Of a DNA stretch of 36,067 nt, positions 9,180 to 19,032 are shown piece after piece. The position numbers and the translations under genes are program-made. Position 1 is the stretch's first letter. Each line of letters opens with the position of its first letter. This DNA comes from Methanomassiliicoccus sp. (lineage in GTDB: Archaea; Thermoplasmatota; Thermoplasmata; Methanomassiliicoccales; UBA472), in the NCBI GenBank assembly GCA_004525545.1, contig SPCU01000004.1, positions 1 through 36,067 of the forward strand, given 5' to 3'. Under the pieces are notes generated by a model, which was given only the letters and a program-made list of their open reading frames with translations, made no database searches and was not told the DNA's origin.

Positions 9180-9734
9180 ATGGTTGTCGATATGCACGCC
9201 TACAACCTTCTGGTGACCTTTCACCATAATCAGAAAGGTCATGCCGAGCAAGAGGTCAGGGAACGAATGAAGGACCTGGGAGCTTACGTGGAGAAGCTGG
9301 ACCTGTGTGACGTGGAGGGTGTCTTCCTGGCACAGGTCGGTGGAATGGCCAGAGTTCTAGTTTCCCAGCTTAAGCGCATGTGCCAAGAGGACCCGTCGCA
9401 GTTCCTATACACTCATCACTGGGTGCCCATTGAGATATGGGTGCCCTCAAAGATCGAGGAGCTGCGTTCCACCGCCATCGAACTGGGCCGGGGAATAGGA
9501 GAGAACGAGACCTGGATGATGCATCTGCACAAGCGTCACTTCGAGGAGCACCATGACGAGCTGATCGTTCAGCTGACCGACCCCCTGAACCGGGGACAGG
9601 TGGACCTGGAGGACCCAGACAAGATCCTGGCAGTGGAGATACTGGGCAAGAATTCCGGATTATCCCTGCTGAACCGCCACGAACTGCTGGATGTGAACAA
9701 GGTCAGGGTCGCCTCGGGATCGGGCAAGATCTGA
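9180..9734 (+). CDS. THUMP domain-containing protein (Tan1-like)
   Basis: 184 aa; MHAYNLLVTFHHNQKGHAEQEVRERMKDLG..HHWVPIEIW resembles archaeal THUMP/Tan1 proteins. Confidence 0.65.
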   Translation: MVVDMHAYNLLVTFHHNQKGHAEQEVRERMKDLGAYVEKLDLCDVEGVFLAQVGGMARVLVSQLKRMCQEDPSQFLYTHHWVPIEIWVPSKIEELRSTAIELGRGIGENETWMMHLHKRHFEEHHDELIVQLTDPLNRGQVDLEDPDKILAVEILGKNSGLSLLNRHELLDVNKVRVASGSGKI

Positions 9735-9942
9735 GACCGGGCCAAAGAAGTTCCCACTTGAACCAATAGCGATAGCTTTAATCGGATATTATCCCAAACA
9801 GATACCGTCGAGCTTCGGCCCAGATATCCACGAGACATTTGTACATTTATTCCCCTATTCTTTAGACAATGATCTGATTGTCGGGGCCATAATATAAAGG
9901 GCGGTTCAAATAATAATGGAGAGGGACCGCAATCTATAATAA

Positions 9943-10185
9943 ATGGTAAAAAATCTCCCGATGTTCATGGTATCCCCTCAAGTGGAGAAATTATTCAACT
10001 CATTGATGAGAGGCGGGATCGTCTCAGAGGACAAGGCGGTCAGCGCCGAGAAGGCCACCTCCCTGTCCAAATTGCCTAAGGCCCAATGCATGAACGCCAT
10101 CCAGGAGCTCAAGAAGACCGGCGTCCTGAAGGATAAGAGAAATAACAATTCCGTCTATTACTATCTGGTAAAGACATCATTGTGA
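9943..10185 (+). CDS. winged-helix DNA-binding protein
   Basis: 80 aa with SLSKLPKAQCMNAIQELKKTGVLKDKRNNNSVYYYLV (wHTH-like recognition helix and wing). Confidence 0.5.
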   Translation: MVKNLPMFMVSPQVEKLFNSLMRGGIVSEDKAVSAEKATSLSKLPKAQCMNAIQELKKTGVLKDKRNNNSVYYYLVKTSL

Positions 10186-10278
10186 GCCCATCTGGGATAC
10201 CATCCTAAGATACCTCTTCCGTTCGGATATCGTTCTGTACTCTTTTTCTGCGATCTTGTTTCGTCAGACGAAAGGATT

Positions 10279-11598
10279 ATGCCATATTCCGACATGCCAT
10301 TGTCTATCATGGACGCCGTGGAGCTAGCCGCCAAGAACGCCAACGAGGCGTCATACCGTCTGCAGAGCCTGTCCCAGGCCGTTAGAAACGAGGCCCTACA
10401 GGAAATAGCATCCGCCCTTTCCGATAACGCCGACATCATCATTGATGCCAACGAGGCCGATCTACGGGAAGGGGAGAAAGCGGGACTGGGGAAGGTCCTC
10501 CTCAAACGATTGCGCTATGACCGTTCCAAGATCGAGGAGTCCGTGGAATCCCTGCGCTCATTGATAAAACAGGAGGACCCCATTGGCAGGATCGTATCTC
10601 GCATGGAGTTGGATTCTGGCCTAATTTTGGAAAGGGCCACCTGCCCCATTGGCGTAATCGGCGTCATCTTCGAATCCCGCCCGGAGGCCTTGGTGCAGAT
10701 ATCGTCGCTGTGCCTGAAATCCGGTAACGCCGTCATCCTGAAGGGTGGTTCTGAAGCACATAATACGAACGAGGCGTTGGCCAAGGTCATCGTGAAAGCG
10801 GTGGTCGATGTGGACCAGCGGTTCGAGGGAGCGGTCCAGCTGCTCTCCACCAGGGAGGAGGTCAACAAGCTGTTGGCTATGGACCAGTACGTCGACCTCA
10901 TCATTCCCCGTGGCTCCAACCAGTTGGTGAAGTTCATCCAGTCGCATACCAAGATCCCTGTCCTGGGACATGCTGACGGTATCTGCCACACCTACGTGGA
11001 CGAGAAGGCCGACCTGGAGATGGCCCTGAGGGTCTGCCTCGACTCCAAGGTACAGTATCCCGCCGTCTGCAATGCCATGGAAACTTTACTGGTCCATGAG
11101 AACGTCGCCCTGAGCTTCCTGCCGGCCATGGCGGAGCTATACGATCGGGCGGGAGTGGAGCTGAGGGGAGATGCATCCGCTCGTAGCATCGTTGAAATGA
11201 ACGAGGCTACGGACGACGATTGGACGAAGGAATACAACGACCTCGTCCTGTCCATAAAGGTCGTATCCTCTTTGGATGAGGCCATCACCCATATCAACTG
11301 CTATGGTTCGCACCACACCGACGCCATCATCACCAGCGACGAGCGTAGCGCCCGGCACTTCATGGACGAGGTGGATTCCTCGTCGGTCATGTGTAACTGC
11401 TCAACACGGTTCGCTGACGGATACCGCTATGGGTTGGGGGCAGAGGTAGGCATCAGCACCAATAAGACCCATGCCCGCGGACCGGTCGGACTGGAAGGGC
11501 TGACAATCTACAAATACCGCCTAACCGGCTCCGGACACATCGTGGCCGATTACTCTGGGGAAAAGGGAAGGTCGTTCACTCACAGGAAATTGCTATGA
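10279..11598 (+). CDS. proA: glutamate-5-semialdehyde dehydrogenase (gamma-glutamyl phosphate reductase)
   Basis: CPIGVIGVIFESRPEALVQISSLCLKSGNAVILKGGSEA, VPVLGHADGICHTYVD-type motif, KTHARGPVGLEGLTIYKY C-terminus. Confidence 0.97.
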   Translation: MPYSDMPLSIMDAVELAAKNANEASYRLQSLSQAVRNEALQEIASALSDNADIIIDANEADLREGEKAGLGKVLLKRLRYDRSKIEESVESLRSLIKQEDPIGRIVSRMELDSGLILERATCPIGVIGVIFESRPEALVQISSLCLKSGNAVILKGGSEAHNTNEALAKVIVKAVVDVDQRFEGAVQLLSTREEVNKLLAMDQYVDLIIPRGSNQLVKFIQSHTKIPVLGHADGICHTYVDEKADLEMALRVCLDSKVQYPAVCNAMETLLVHENVALSFLPAMAELYDRAGVELRGDASARSIVEMNEATDDDWTKEYNDLVLSIKVVSSLDEAITHINCYGSHHTDAIITSDERSARHFMDEVDSSSVMCNCSTRFADGYRYGLGAEVGISTNKTHARGPVGLEGLTIYKYRLTGSGHIVADYSGEKGRSFTHRKLL

Positions 11599-12695
11599 GG
11601 GACATCAGCGTCACGCGCGTCGTCATAAAGATCGGGACCAACACCATTTGCGGTGAGGACGGACATGTCGATTCCGAATACCTGGACGGCGTGGCCCGAC
11701 AGGTGGTCGAGCTGGAGAAGCTGGGCGTACAATCGATCATAGTCACTTCCGGTGCCATCGGTTCTGGCAGCAGCGAACTTGGTCTGGACGAATCGCAAAA
11801 GGACATTGCCCATAAGCAGGCCTGCGCCGCCGTGGGTCAGGCGGCCCTCATGCTCACCTATCGTAAGGTCTTCGCCGGATACGGAAAATCTGTCGGCCAA
11901 TTACTGCTCACTTACAACACCTTCTCCGACCGCAAGGTGTATCTCAACCTGCGCAAGACCGTGGACACCCTTTTCGGGTTAGCGGTGGTCCCGGTGATCA
12001 ACGAGAACGACGTGATCTCCACGGATGAGATCGGCGATACCTTCGGGGACAACGACAAGCTTTCCGCACTGGTCGCCAGCAAGGTGGATGCCGACCTTCT
12101 TCTAATGCTAACGGACGTTGACGGCCTCTACGACCGCAACCCTGACACCGACCCGGACGCTCATTTCATTCATACGGTGGATGAGATAACCAAGGACATC
12201 GAGATGATGGCTGGGGACGGGCGCAACGGACGTTCAAAAGGTGGAATGAAAAGCAAGATAAACGCCGCCCGGATCGCTATGGGCTCGGGCTGTAACACGG
12301 TCATCGCCAATGGGCGGACGGAAGATGTCATCCTGCGGGTTGTGCAGGGCGAGGATATCGGCACCCTGTTCTCAGCTCATTCCATGTACTCCAACCGGGA
12401 GAGGTGGATCCTTTATGCAAGCCCGAGGGGCAAGATCTCCGTGGACGCCGGAGCCGAGGAGGCCCTCAAGAATGAGGGGAGCTTGCTGCCATGCGGAATC
12501 ACTGCTGTGGAAGGTCGCTTCAAAGAGGGCGACGTAGTTCGCCTAGGGACCTTCGCAAAGGGGGTCGTGAACTTCCCTTCCGGAGAGATAATGCAGCTCA
12601 AGGCCGCCTGCGAGAAGGAGAAGAAAGAAGGTAATGGTAAAGTGCGCAACGGCAGCGTGGTCGTTGACCATTGCAACATCGTGTTCCACGATTGA
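11595..12695 (+). CDS. proB: glutamate 5-kinase with C-terminal PUA-like domain
   Basis: VVIKIGTNTICGEDG, VTSGAIGSGSSELGL, FGDNDKLSALVASKVDADLLLMLTDVDGLYD; overlaps proA stop by ATGA. Confidence 0.95.
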   Translation: MRDISVTRVVIKIGTNTICGEDGHVDSEYLDGVARQVVELEKLGVQSIIVTSGAIGSGSSELGLDESQKDIAHKQACAAVGQAALMLTYRKVFAGYGKSVGQLLLTYNTFSDRKVYLNLRKTVDTLFGLAVVPVINENDVISTDEIGDTFGDNDKLSALVASKVDADLLLMLTDVDGLYDRNPDTDPDAHFIHTVDEITKDIEMMAGDGRNGRSKGGMKSKINAARIAMGSGCNTVIANGRTEDVILRVVQGEDIGTLFSAHSMYSNRERWILYASPRGKISVDAGAEEALKNEGSLLPCGITAVEGRFKEGDVVRLGTFAKGVVNFPSGEIMQLKAACEKEKKEGNGKVRNGSVVVDHCNIVFHD

Positions 12696-12758
12696 GCATC
12701 CTAAGAACGTATCGATGAGGAGTAAGCTTTACTGATAGTCCCATGCATAGGGTCATGC

Positions 12759-13949
12759 ATGGAAGTGAGGAAGCTTCTGTCCAGATGGTGGTTCGTCGCC
12801 CTGGTGTCCCTGGCAATTGGCATCCCGGCGACATTACTGGTCCTATCATTGGCCTGGCGATCCGTCATCCCTTCTATGTTGTCAGAGGGTCCCTCGGCCT
12901 ACCGTTTGCTTTTCATGATCTCCTTTTTCATGATCTACGCTGGGTATCTCATCTCGTTCATCTGCTTGTTCCTCACCTTTGGGCCCAGGCATGTTATCAA
13001 TGGAGGGCGTTTTCTCGGACCGGACGACCTGGTCCGTGCCGGTTACCAGGTGGCCAGAAGGAAAGGCTCGTTCGATGTTCGCGTGGCCAAGTACTCAGTC
13101 TTGAGAATTTACGAAGGAGAACGTACTTTCCGTTGCCTACCTACATCGACCGCCCTATGGGCCCTCGTGATCGTGTTCATGTCCGGTCAGCTAGTGGTCT
13201 TCGCCTTTCCCATCATCCTGTACGTCCATAATAGATGCTGGAAAGGGTTGGAGGCCGTGATCGTTGAGGAAGGCGGCTCCTCCGCCCATGATGAGAGAGA
13301 TGTAGCGGACATGGTCGAGGACAGCTTGATGGGGGCGTACCTACTGGCCAGGGAAGCCGCGAACATCAAGCGGTCGGCGTTCCATGACCATGTCATTATC
13401 ATAGTGGTATTCGCTCTGGCGTCCTGGGTGGCGCTCTTGGCCCTCAGCGTCCAGGACATTGTTGGTGACCGTTCGTTTCAATGGTTGGGACTTGGGACAT
13501 TGCTCATAGCCGTCGTCGCCATCACTGGTGCGCTCATCCTACAGAAACGGAGCATGGAGGAAGTGAAGCGCGAGGAGAGATGGGCGGAGAGACTACTTTC
13601 CGCCATCAGAAAGGAGGACGGGGTGGGCTCACCCATTGAACTTCTGCTCTGTGCCTGTAATGAGGTCCCTAGATGGCTCGCGGTGCAGCGCAAGGGGATC
13701 TGGTTTCGTGAACCGGGCAAGACCCTGCTGATCTTCATCCTGCTCTACTTGGGGGTGAGCGCGGTCTTGCAGTACAACTCCATATGGTGGGGGTTCTTAT
13801 TATTCGGCCTGATCTGCCTGGCCATTGGCACTTTTCTGTTCTTGAAGCATATCATTAGCGCCGGGTTCGAATCACGGGATATGGTCAGGGAATGGGACCG
13901 CAGGATCAGCGAAATGGACTCACTTCTGGAACCGGGACAGGAGCGCTGA
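12759..13949 (+). CDS. hypothetical multi-pass membrane protein
   Basis: 396 aa with several hydrophobic segments; no family recognised. Confidence 0.7.
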   Translation: MEVRKLLSRWWFVALVSLAIGIPATLLVLSLAWRSVIPSMLSEGPSAYRLLFMISFFMIYAGYLISFICLFLTFGPRHVINGGRFLGPDDLVRAGYQVARRKGSFDVRVAKYSVLRIYEGERTFRCLPTSTALWALVIVFMSGQLVVFAFPIILYVHNRCWKGLEAVIVEEGGSSAHDERDVADMVEDSLMGAYLLAREAANIKRSAFHDHVIIIVVFALASWVALLALSVQDIVGDRSFQWLGLGTLLIAVVAITGALILQKRSMEEVKREERWAERLLSAIRKEDGVGSPIELLLCACNEVPRWLAVQRKGIWFREPGKTLLIFILLYLGVSAVLQYNSIWWGFLLFGLICLAIGTFLFLKHIISAGFESRDMVREWDRRISEMDSLLEPGQER

Positions 13950-13954
13950 AGATC

Positions 13955-14224
13955 ATGGATCGCCCGGACCTCTATGTCGTGGCTAGGATTCTTGAGAGAC
14001 TCTGGCGGGAACCTTCACCCATGCTCAGGACCCGTCTTCAGGTGGCCGTTGGTACAAATTATGACGTATTCAGCAGGTATCTGGAATGGATGTGCGAGAG
14101 GGGTATGACCTACCTAGTGGAGGAGGACGGGCACCAGAAGGTGCTCCTCACCGATGAGGGGCGGGAAACGTACCGCAGGATCGTGGTATGGATAAACGAG
14201 GTCGTACATGGAAAAATGGGATGA
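13955..14224 (+). CDS. small winged-helix transcriptional regulator-like protein
   Basis: Likely start at 13955 (MDRPDLYVVARILERLWREPSPMLRTRLQVAVGTNYDVFSRYLEWMCERGMTYL..LTDEGRETY), typical archaeal wHTH pattern; start moved downstream of the track start, which overlaps the upstream gene. Confidence 0.72.
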   Translation: MDRPDLYVVARILERLWREPSPMLRTRLQVAVGTNYDVFSRYLEWMCERGMTYLVEEDGHQKVLLTDEGRETYRRIVVWINEVVHGKMG

Positions 14225-14242
14225 ACGGTTATTAAGGTGTTT

Positions 14243-14373
14243 TCAAAGGCCCAGACCCTTGCGCTTGGACCAGATGTGATTGTGCACGGCATACGTGGTT
14301 TTCACCTCGCCCTTTTCCGCGTTAAAAAGTCCCCCGGTGACGTCCTGATGTCCGGGGTCGGTAACTTAACCAT
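14243..14373 (-). pseudogene. possible frameshifted small gene
   Basis: MVKLPTPDIRTSPGDFL in one frame, then NAEKGEVKTTYAVHNHIWSKRKGLGL-TGA in the -1 frame, joining at a T5 run (14324-14328). Confidence 0.25.
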
Positions 14374-14509
14374 GTCCTTGCCTCGGAAAAGACCGGTGCG
14401 CCTGCGGAAACGCCTTTGGATGCAGTGTCATTTTGTCCGTTGAGGATAGGAAGAATAGGGGGCGCCCCATTACTGGATGGTATCCATGTCAGTTCATCAT
14501 CACCGTGGC

Positions 14510-15574
14510 TCAGGAACGTTCCGCCGAACGGAAGGTCAGCTCGAAGCGAGCGCCGCCACGACGATCGTTGGATACGGATATGCTACCTCCGTAGCGTTCC
14601 ATGGTCCTCCTGACGAGGTAAAGTCCGAGGCCAGTGCCTTTGCTCTCCCCATAAGCCACCCCTTCCATGAAAATGCGACCTAATTGATCAGGGGGTATGC
14701 CGATGCCGTCGTCACGAACGACCAATGTGGCCTTCCCCCCATCCTGATGGATGGAGAACTCCAGTGATTTGGCCTGTCCGTGTTTCTTGGCATTTCGCAC
14801 CAGGTTCTCGATGATCGCCACCAGCGCCGGGTCCGCCAATACCATGGCCTCGCCTCGCAACGTGAAGGGCATGTCCAGCGACGGAAGCACCTTGCTGATG
14901 ATCTTGGTCAGACTGGTGACGGTCATGTCGCTGCGAGAGAGCAGGAAATTGTCCAGGTCCCTCATCTGGGAGATGATGCTCTGCATGCGCTGAAGCGAGG
15001 TCTGGGCCCGCAATATATCGCGTTCCCGGTTGTTGATCATGTAAAGCTCCAATGAGGAGTTGATCACCATAAGCTCGTTGGCGATATCGTGACGTAGTAT
15101 CTTATTGGCCACTCCAAGAGATTCGGACAACTGCGATAGCTGGGCCCGGGATTCGTTGAGTTCCTGTGTGTGATGGATATTGGACAACGCCATATCCAAA
15201 GCATCCTGGATGGTCATAACAAGAGGGATCATGGAGTTCATGCGACTAGGATCGTTGGCTCCATCCATTATCAACAACCCGATGCGCTTTCCCTTATTTT
15301 TCAACGATAGAACGAAGCCTTTCTTTGAAGGCATGAGCTTGATGACCTGGTCGGGAAGCAGACGCGTCTCGGCGGTCCAGACGCCGCAATCCCCATAGAT
15401 ACCATTGTGCGGCCCTCCCTCGGGGACGTAACATATCTTCTCAGGATGGAATGTACCGGCCACCATATCCAAGACCGCATGGATGGCCGATTCCTCATCC
15501 TCGGCCCTCTGCAGCGTTCTTAAAAGGTCCAGGAAAAGAGAATAAGAATGATTGACGTCCTCAATGGAGTTCAT
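14510..15574 (-). CDS. sensor histidine kinase (HATPase_c), N-terminal GAF-like sensor
   Basis: N box ENLVRNAKKHG, G1 DDGIGIPPDQLGRIF, G2 GTGLGLYLVRRTMERYGG; HisKA-like LRHDIANELMVI. Confidence 0.88.
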   Translation of the reverse strand: MNSIEDVNHSYSLFLDLLRTLQRAEDEESAIHAVLDMVAGTFHPEKICYVPEGGPHNGIYGDCGVWTAETRLLPDQVIKLMPSKKGFVLSLKNKGKRIGLLIMDGANDPSRMNSMIPLVMTIQDALDMALSNIHHTQELNESRAQLSQLSESLGVANKILRHDIANELMVINSSLELYMINNRERDILRAQTSLQRMQSIISQMRDLDNFLLSRSDMTVTSLTKIISKVLPSLDMPFTLRGEAMVLADPALVAIIENLVRNAKKHGQAKSLEFSIHQDGGKATLVVRDDGIGIPPDQLGRIFMEGVAYGESKGTGLGLYLVRRTMERYGGSISVSNDRRGGARFELTFRSAERS

Positions 15575-15645
15575 GGAATATCCCGGAAAAATACGTCTCG
15601 CATATTAAATGGTTCGATTTGCATTTAGTTTATTGAAAATATTGA

Positions 15646-15960
15646 TTACTCCACACAGGTGCTTTCCTTGATCCAATCGAGATATGGCAAATGACCGTCG
15701 GCGATGCGGTATCGGACGATGCATGGCACTTCATAAGGGTGCATTTCCAGAACGGCGCGCTCTAGCTCCTTGTAGCGTTCTTCTGCCACCTTGAAAAGCA
15801 TGGCCACCTCGTCATCCTCCACGATCTTTCCCTTCCAACGGTAGGTGGAGTCGACCGCCCAATAATTCACGCATGCCGCTAGTCTTCGTTCCACAAGTGA
15901 GCGGCCTATCTTTTTCGCGGTGGACATGTTCGGTACGGTCACTAGCACCGAGGAGTACAT
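15646..15960 (-). CDS. cutA: divalent-cation tolerance protein CutA
   Basis: VERRLAACVNYW, YRWKGKIVEDDEVAMLFKV, HPYEVPCIV: CutA1 family. Confidence 0.95.
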   Translation of the reverse strand: MYSSVLVTVPNMSTAKKIGRSLVERRLAACVNYWAVDSTYRWKGKIVEDDEVAMLFKVAEERYKELERAVLEMHPYEVPCIVRYRIADGHLPYLDWIKESTCVE

Positions 15961-16046
15961 GCTATGTCATGAACCGCGGTGATAATCAAGGATATGGAAA
16001 AATAGATGCCCGGGTCCTCGGGCGAAAAAGGTATTGTGAAGGGGTT

Positions 16047-18617
16047 TCAGGCCGCCTTACGCTTGGCCCTGGCCTTGGCCCATATCACCAGGAAGGCCGG
16101 GAGCACGAACACCGATGCCACAAAACTGTAGGTGATGGCGATGGCGGTGATCAGACCGAACTCCTGTATTGGGGGGAGTATGGAGAAGGCGATTATGCCG
16201 AACCCTACCACCGTGGTCATCGCCGCGCCCAACAGGGACACACCGGTTTTGCCCACAGCGTTGTCGACGGCCATCTCGATGTCCTCATGCTCATGGATCT
16301 CCTCAACGAAGCGATGGGTGATGTGTATGCCATAGGTCACTCCCATTCCGACGGTCAGAGAGGCGATCATCAGGGTCATGACGTTCATGGGAATGCCCAC
16401 AGAGTACATGGTGCCCCACATCCAGACGACACAGAGAGCCACCGGTATAGTGGCCAACGCGCCCAATACGTAGGAACGTCGGAGCAACCACATGACCAGG
16501 GTCATTATGAGCAATGATGCCACCAAAGTGGTTATCAGGGACTGCGTCTGGCTGGCATTGAGCTCCTTCATTATCATCTGGGTCAGTATGATCTCGCCGG
16601 TGACCACCGCGGTCAACCCGGCATCCTTTATAGGCTGCACGGCCACATTTAGGTCCCCGTTTAGCTGCTCGATCTGTGCGCCTTCCAGGTTAGGGTCGAT
16701 GTTGACCGTTAGGACCGATGTGTACCCTTCATCACTGGGGATCAGTACCTGGACCATGGACGCTGCCGACCCTTCACCCATATACATCATCCCGACCAGG
16801 ACGTTGACCTCCGTAACAGTGGCCGACGAACGGATATGGGCGGTACCACCAGAACTTTCGAAGACCCCGTCATACATCATGGCGAACGTTTCGTTGTAGT
16901 TCGGGTCCACATAACCAGGACCGGTAGAATCGGTGGCGAAATCGTACATCACCGAGAGGAAAGAGGATACGTCTGCGTTCTCTCCATGGAGAAGGACGCC
17001 TTCAACATCGGCCATAGCGATTATCGATGATTCCATGGCGATTATCGATGATGGGTCAGTTAGCTCACCCTTGACCAGCACCTGGGCGGTGGAGCCACTG
17101 GTGATGTTGAATTCGTTAGACAGGAAATTTATGTCCTTGGCCTCATCCATGGTCTCGGGCAGGAAATCGTTGAGATTGAAGATGGTCTTCAGGCTGATCG
17201 CGCCGTAGCCAGCCGCTGCCGTGACCAGAAGGGCGACCCCTATTACGGCCCAGGGGGCCTTGTGGGTCATCTTACCTACCGCACTGTTGAAACGGCCTGC
17301 GCTGAACCTGCTTTGAACCTTCTTCTGGTAGTGCTTGCTTTCCTTCCCCTTGCGTTCGTTGCGAGCGTCCCTCAATACCTTAGTGGCAGGGATCAGCATG
17401 ACCATGACCACGAAGCTGGATATGATGCCTACCGCGGTCAATATGCCGAACTCGGCAATGGCTTGCATAGAGGAGGTGACGTTGGATAGGAAGGCGATGA
17501 CGGTGGTGACGGTAGCCAGGACCAACGCCTCCCCCACGGAGAGCATGGTCTTCTTGGTGGCCGACTGCGGATCCTCGCCCGCGGCCCTCTCCTCCCGATA
17601 TCTCATGACCAAGTGGATGCTGTAATCTATTCCAAGACCCAAGAGAATTATGGGCACGATCATGGTCATGGGGTTGAACGAGAAACCCAGGGCGGTGCCG
17701 AAGCCGTACATCCAGATGATAGCGATACCCAGTCCCATCAGACCTATGAAAGTGTCTAGGAGATCGCGATAGATCAGCAGCAGGATGACCACTATGGCCA
17801 GCACGGCGATGGGGAACAGATTGCTGATGGAGTCCATGGCGACGGTCATGATACTATCGTTGATGATGGCCATTCCCAGGACCGAGATGATCGCCCCCTC
17901 TCCACCTGTGCCCATCTCTGTCTTCAAAGCTTGCTCCAGGTCCAAGGCTGGGATGGTCACGTCCACCTGGTCCTTGCTGAAGCTGTAGAGCACTAGGGCA
18001 CCCTTGGCCTCGGGGGAGGTGGAGCTCGGGTCGAAATCGGCAGTGAACATGCGGGGAAGGAAGGTCTTGACCTGCACCGGAGTATCCGGAGAGGCCAGCA
18101 GCTCGTACAATACCCCTTTGAGCATGGAGGTATAGGTGACCCCCATAAGCTTGATCAGGTTATCATAGGTAGGAACCTGTGTCAGCCCTGTGACCTGTGC
18201 CACCTGAGTTTCGTTCATAGACATAAGCATGGCACTGGCGATCATGTCCACAGGGCTTATGACCGATGAATAGGGGTTGATCGAGGCGGTACTTAGGTAG
18301 GATACCAGGGTGGTGTTCCCCATGACCGCCGCTTCAGCCTCTAGGACGTCCAGGAAGGCCCTCTGGGTGATCATGTCGCCCTCTGCACCTTTCACCAACA
18401 CGGTGATGCTGTAGTCCAAGGCGAACGTCTCGGATATCTCCGAGCTTGCCATGGACACCTCATTCTCCGGCATGAAATCGGAGTTCGCGAAGCTGCTGTT
18501 AATGCCGTTAAAGGCTACTGAAAACACCGATAGGGCGGTGATCATCAGGATTATAAGTATGGAGACTAGAGGACGTTTGCCAACAAACCCCCCCAAAGAA
18601 CTAAGGGTCTTGCTCAT
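16047..18617 (-). CDS. MMPL/RND superfamily transporter (HAE3-like)
   Basis: 856 aa, two TM bundles with GLGIDYSIHLVMRYREE and GMGVTYGIHITHRFVEE repeats and two large extracellular loops. Confidence 0.9.
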   Translation of the reverse strand: MSKTLSSLGGFVGKRPLVSILIILMITALSVFSVAFNGINSSFANSDFMPENEVSMASSEISETFALDYSITVLVKGAEGDMITQRAFLDVLEAEAAVMGNTTLVSYLSTASINPYSSVISPVDMIASAMLMSMNETQVAQVTGLTQVPTYDNLIKLMGVTYTSMLKGVLYELLASPDTPVQVKTFLPRMFTADFDPSSTSPEAKGALVLYSFSKDQVDVTIPALDLEQALKTEMGTGGEGAIISVLGMAIINDSIMTVAMDSISNLFPIAVLAIVVILLLIYRDLLDTFIGLMGLGIAIIWMYGFGTALGFSFNPMTMIVPIILLGLGIDYSIHLVMRYREERAAGEDPQSATKKTMLSVGEALVLATVTTVIAFLSNVTSSMQAIAEFGILTAVGIISSFVVMVMLIPATKVLRDARNERKGKESKHYQKKVQSRFSAGRFNSAVGKMTHKAPWAVIGVALLVTAAAGYGAISLKTIFNLNDFLPETMDEAKDINFLSNEFNITSGSTAQVLVKGELTDPSSIIAMESSIIAMADVEGVLLHGENADVSSFLSVMYDFATDSTGPGYVDPNYNETFAMMYDGVFESSGGTAHIRSSATVTEVNVLVGMMYMGEGSAASMVQVLIPSDEGYTSVLTVNIDPNLEGAQIEQLNGDLNVAVQPIKDAGLTAVVTGEIILTQMIMKELNASQTQSLITTLVASLLIMTLVMWLLRRSYVLGALATIPVALCVVWMWGTMYSVGIPMNVMTLMIASLTVGMGVTYGIHITHRFVEEIHEHEDIEMAVDNAVGKTGVSLLGAAMTTVVGFGIIAFSILPPIQEFGLITAIAITYSFVASVFVLPAFLVIWAKARAKRKAA

Positions 18618-18643
18618 GTGATCACTTCTAAGATATTGACAGT

Positions 18644-18913
18644 TTAATTCATCATGTCGTTCAGCATGCCGTGTATCAGCCAGACGTCCAATGGACCGAC
18701 GAGACCGTCCAGCTTCTTTGGAGCATCCGTGCCCAGGGGAAGTTTCTGACTGATCCCCTTGGATGGCGGATCCGACCTGATAAGGGAACGGACCACGCCC
18801 CCGATCTGATATTCCTCGAAGTAATAGTCCAGCATCTCGGGGTCGGGAACGATGAAATTACCCGCCCTCCAGCGCCGCGGTCGATTGATGACGTTCAATA
18901 ACCTCGAGGACAT
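18644..18913 (-). CDS. hypothetical protein (89 aa) upstream of the MMPL gene
   Basis: Intact minus-strand ORF 26 bp upstream of the MMPL start; no family recognised. Confidence 0.5.
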   Translation of the reverse strand: MSSRLLNVINRPRRWRAGNFIVPDPEMLDYYFEEYQIGGVVRSLIRSDPPSKGISQKLPLGTDAPKKLDGLVGPLDVWLIHGMLNDMMN

Positions 18914-19032
18914 GATGTCAGGCAGATAAGGGAGCGTATTTTAACGTATCGTCGCTCCCTCTGTCGAATTGAAATGACCCTCGTCTGTAAGTCGATTTTA
19001 CAATAAAAGTAGTGATGATAGATCATAAAAGA

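Noticed and set aside
13861-13880. GGGTTCGAATCACGGG resembles a tRNA T-loop
   Set aside because: Lies inside the 396-aa membrane-protein ORF (AGFESRD). The T-stem has a mismatch, and no acceptor, D or anticodon arm was found at the expected spacing.
15873-16517. 214-aa plus-strand ORF over CutA/MMPL
   Set aside because: Antisense shadow ORF rich in Gly/His/Asp, spanning two well-supported minus-strand genes and their intergenic gap.
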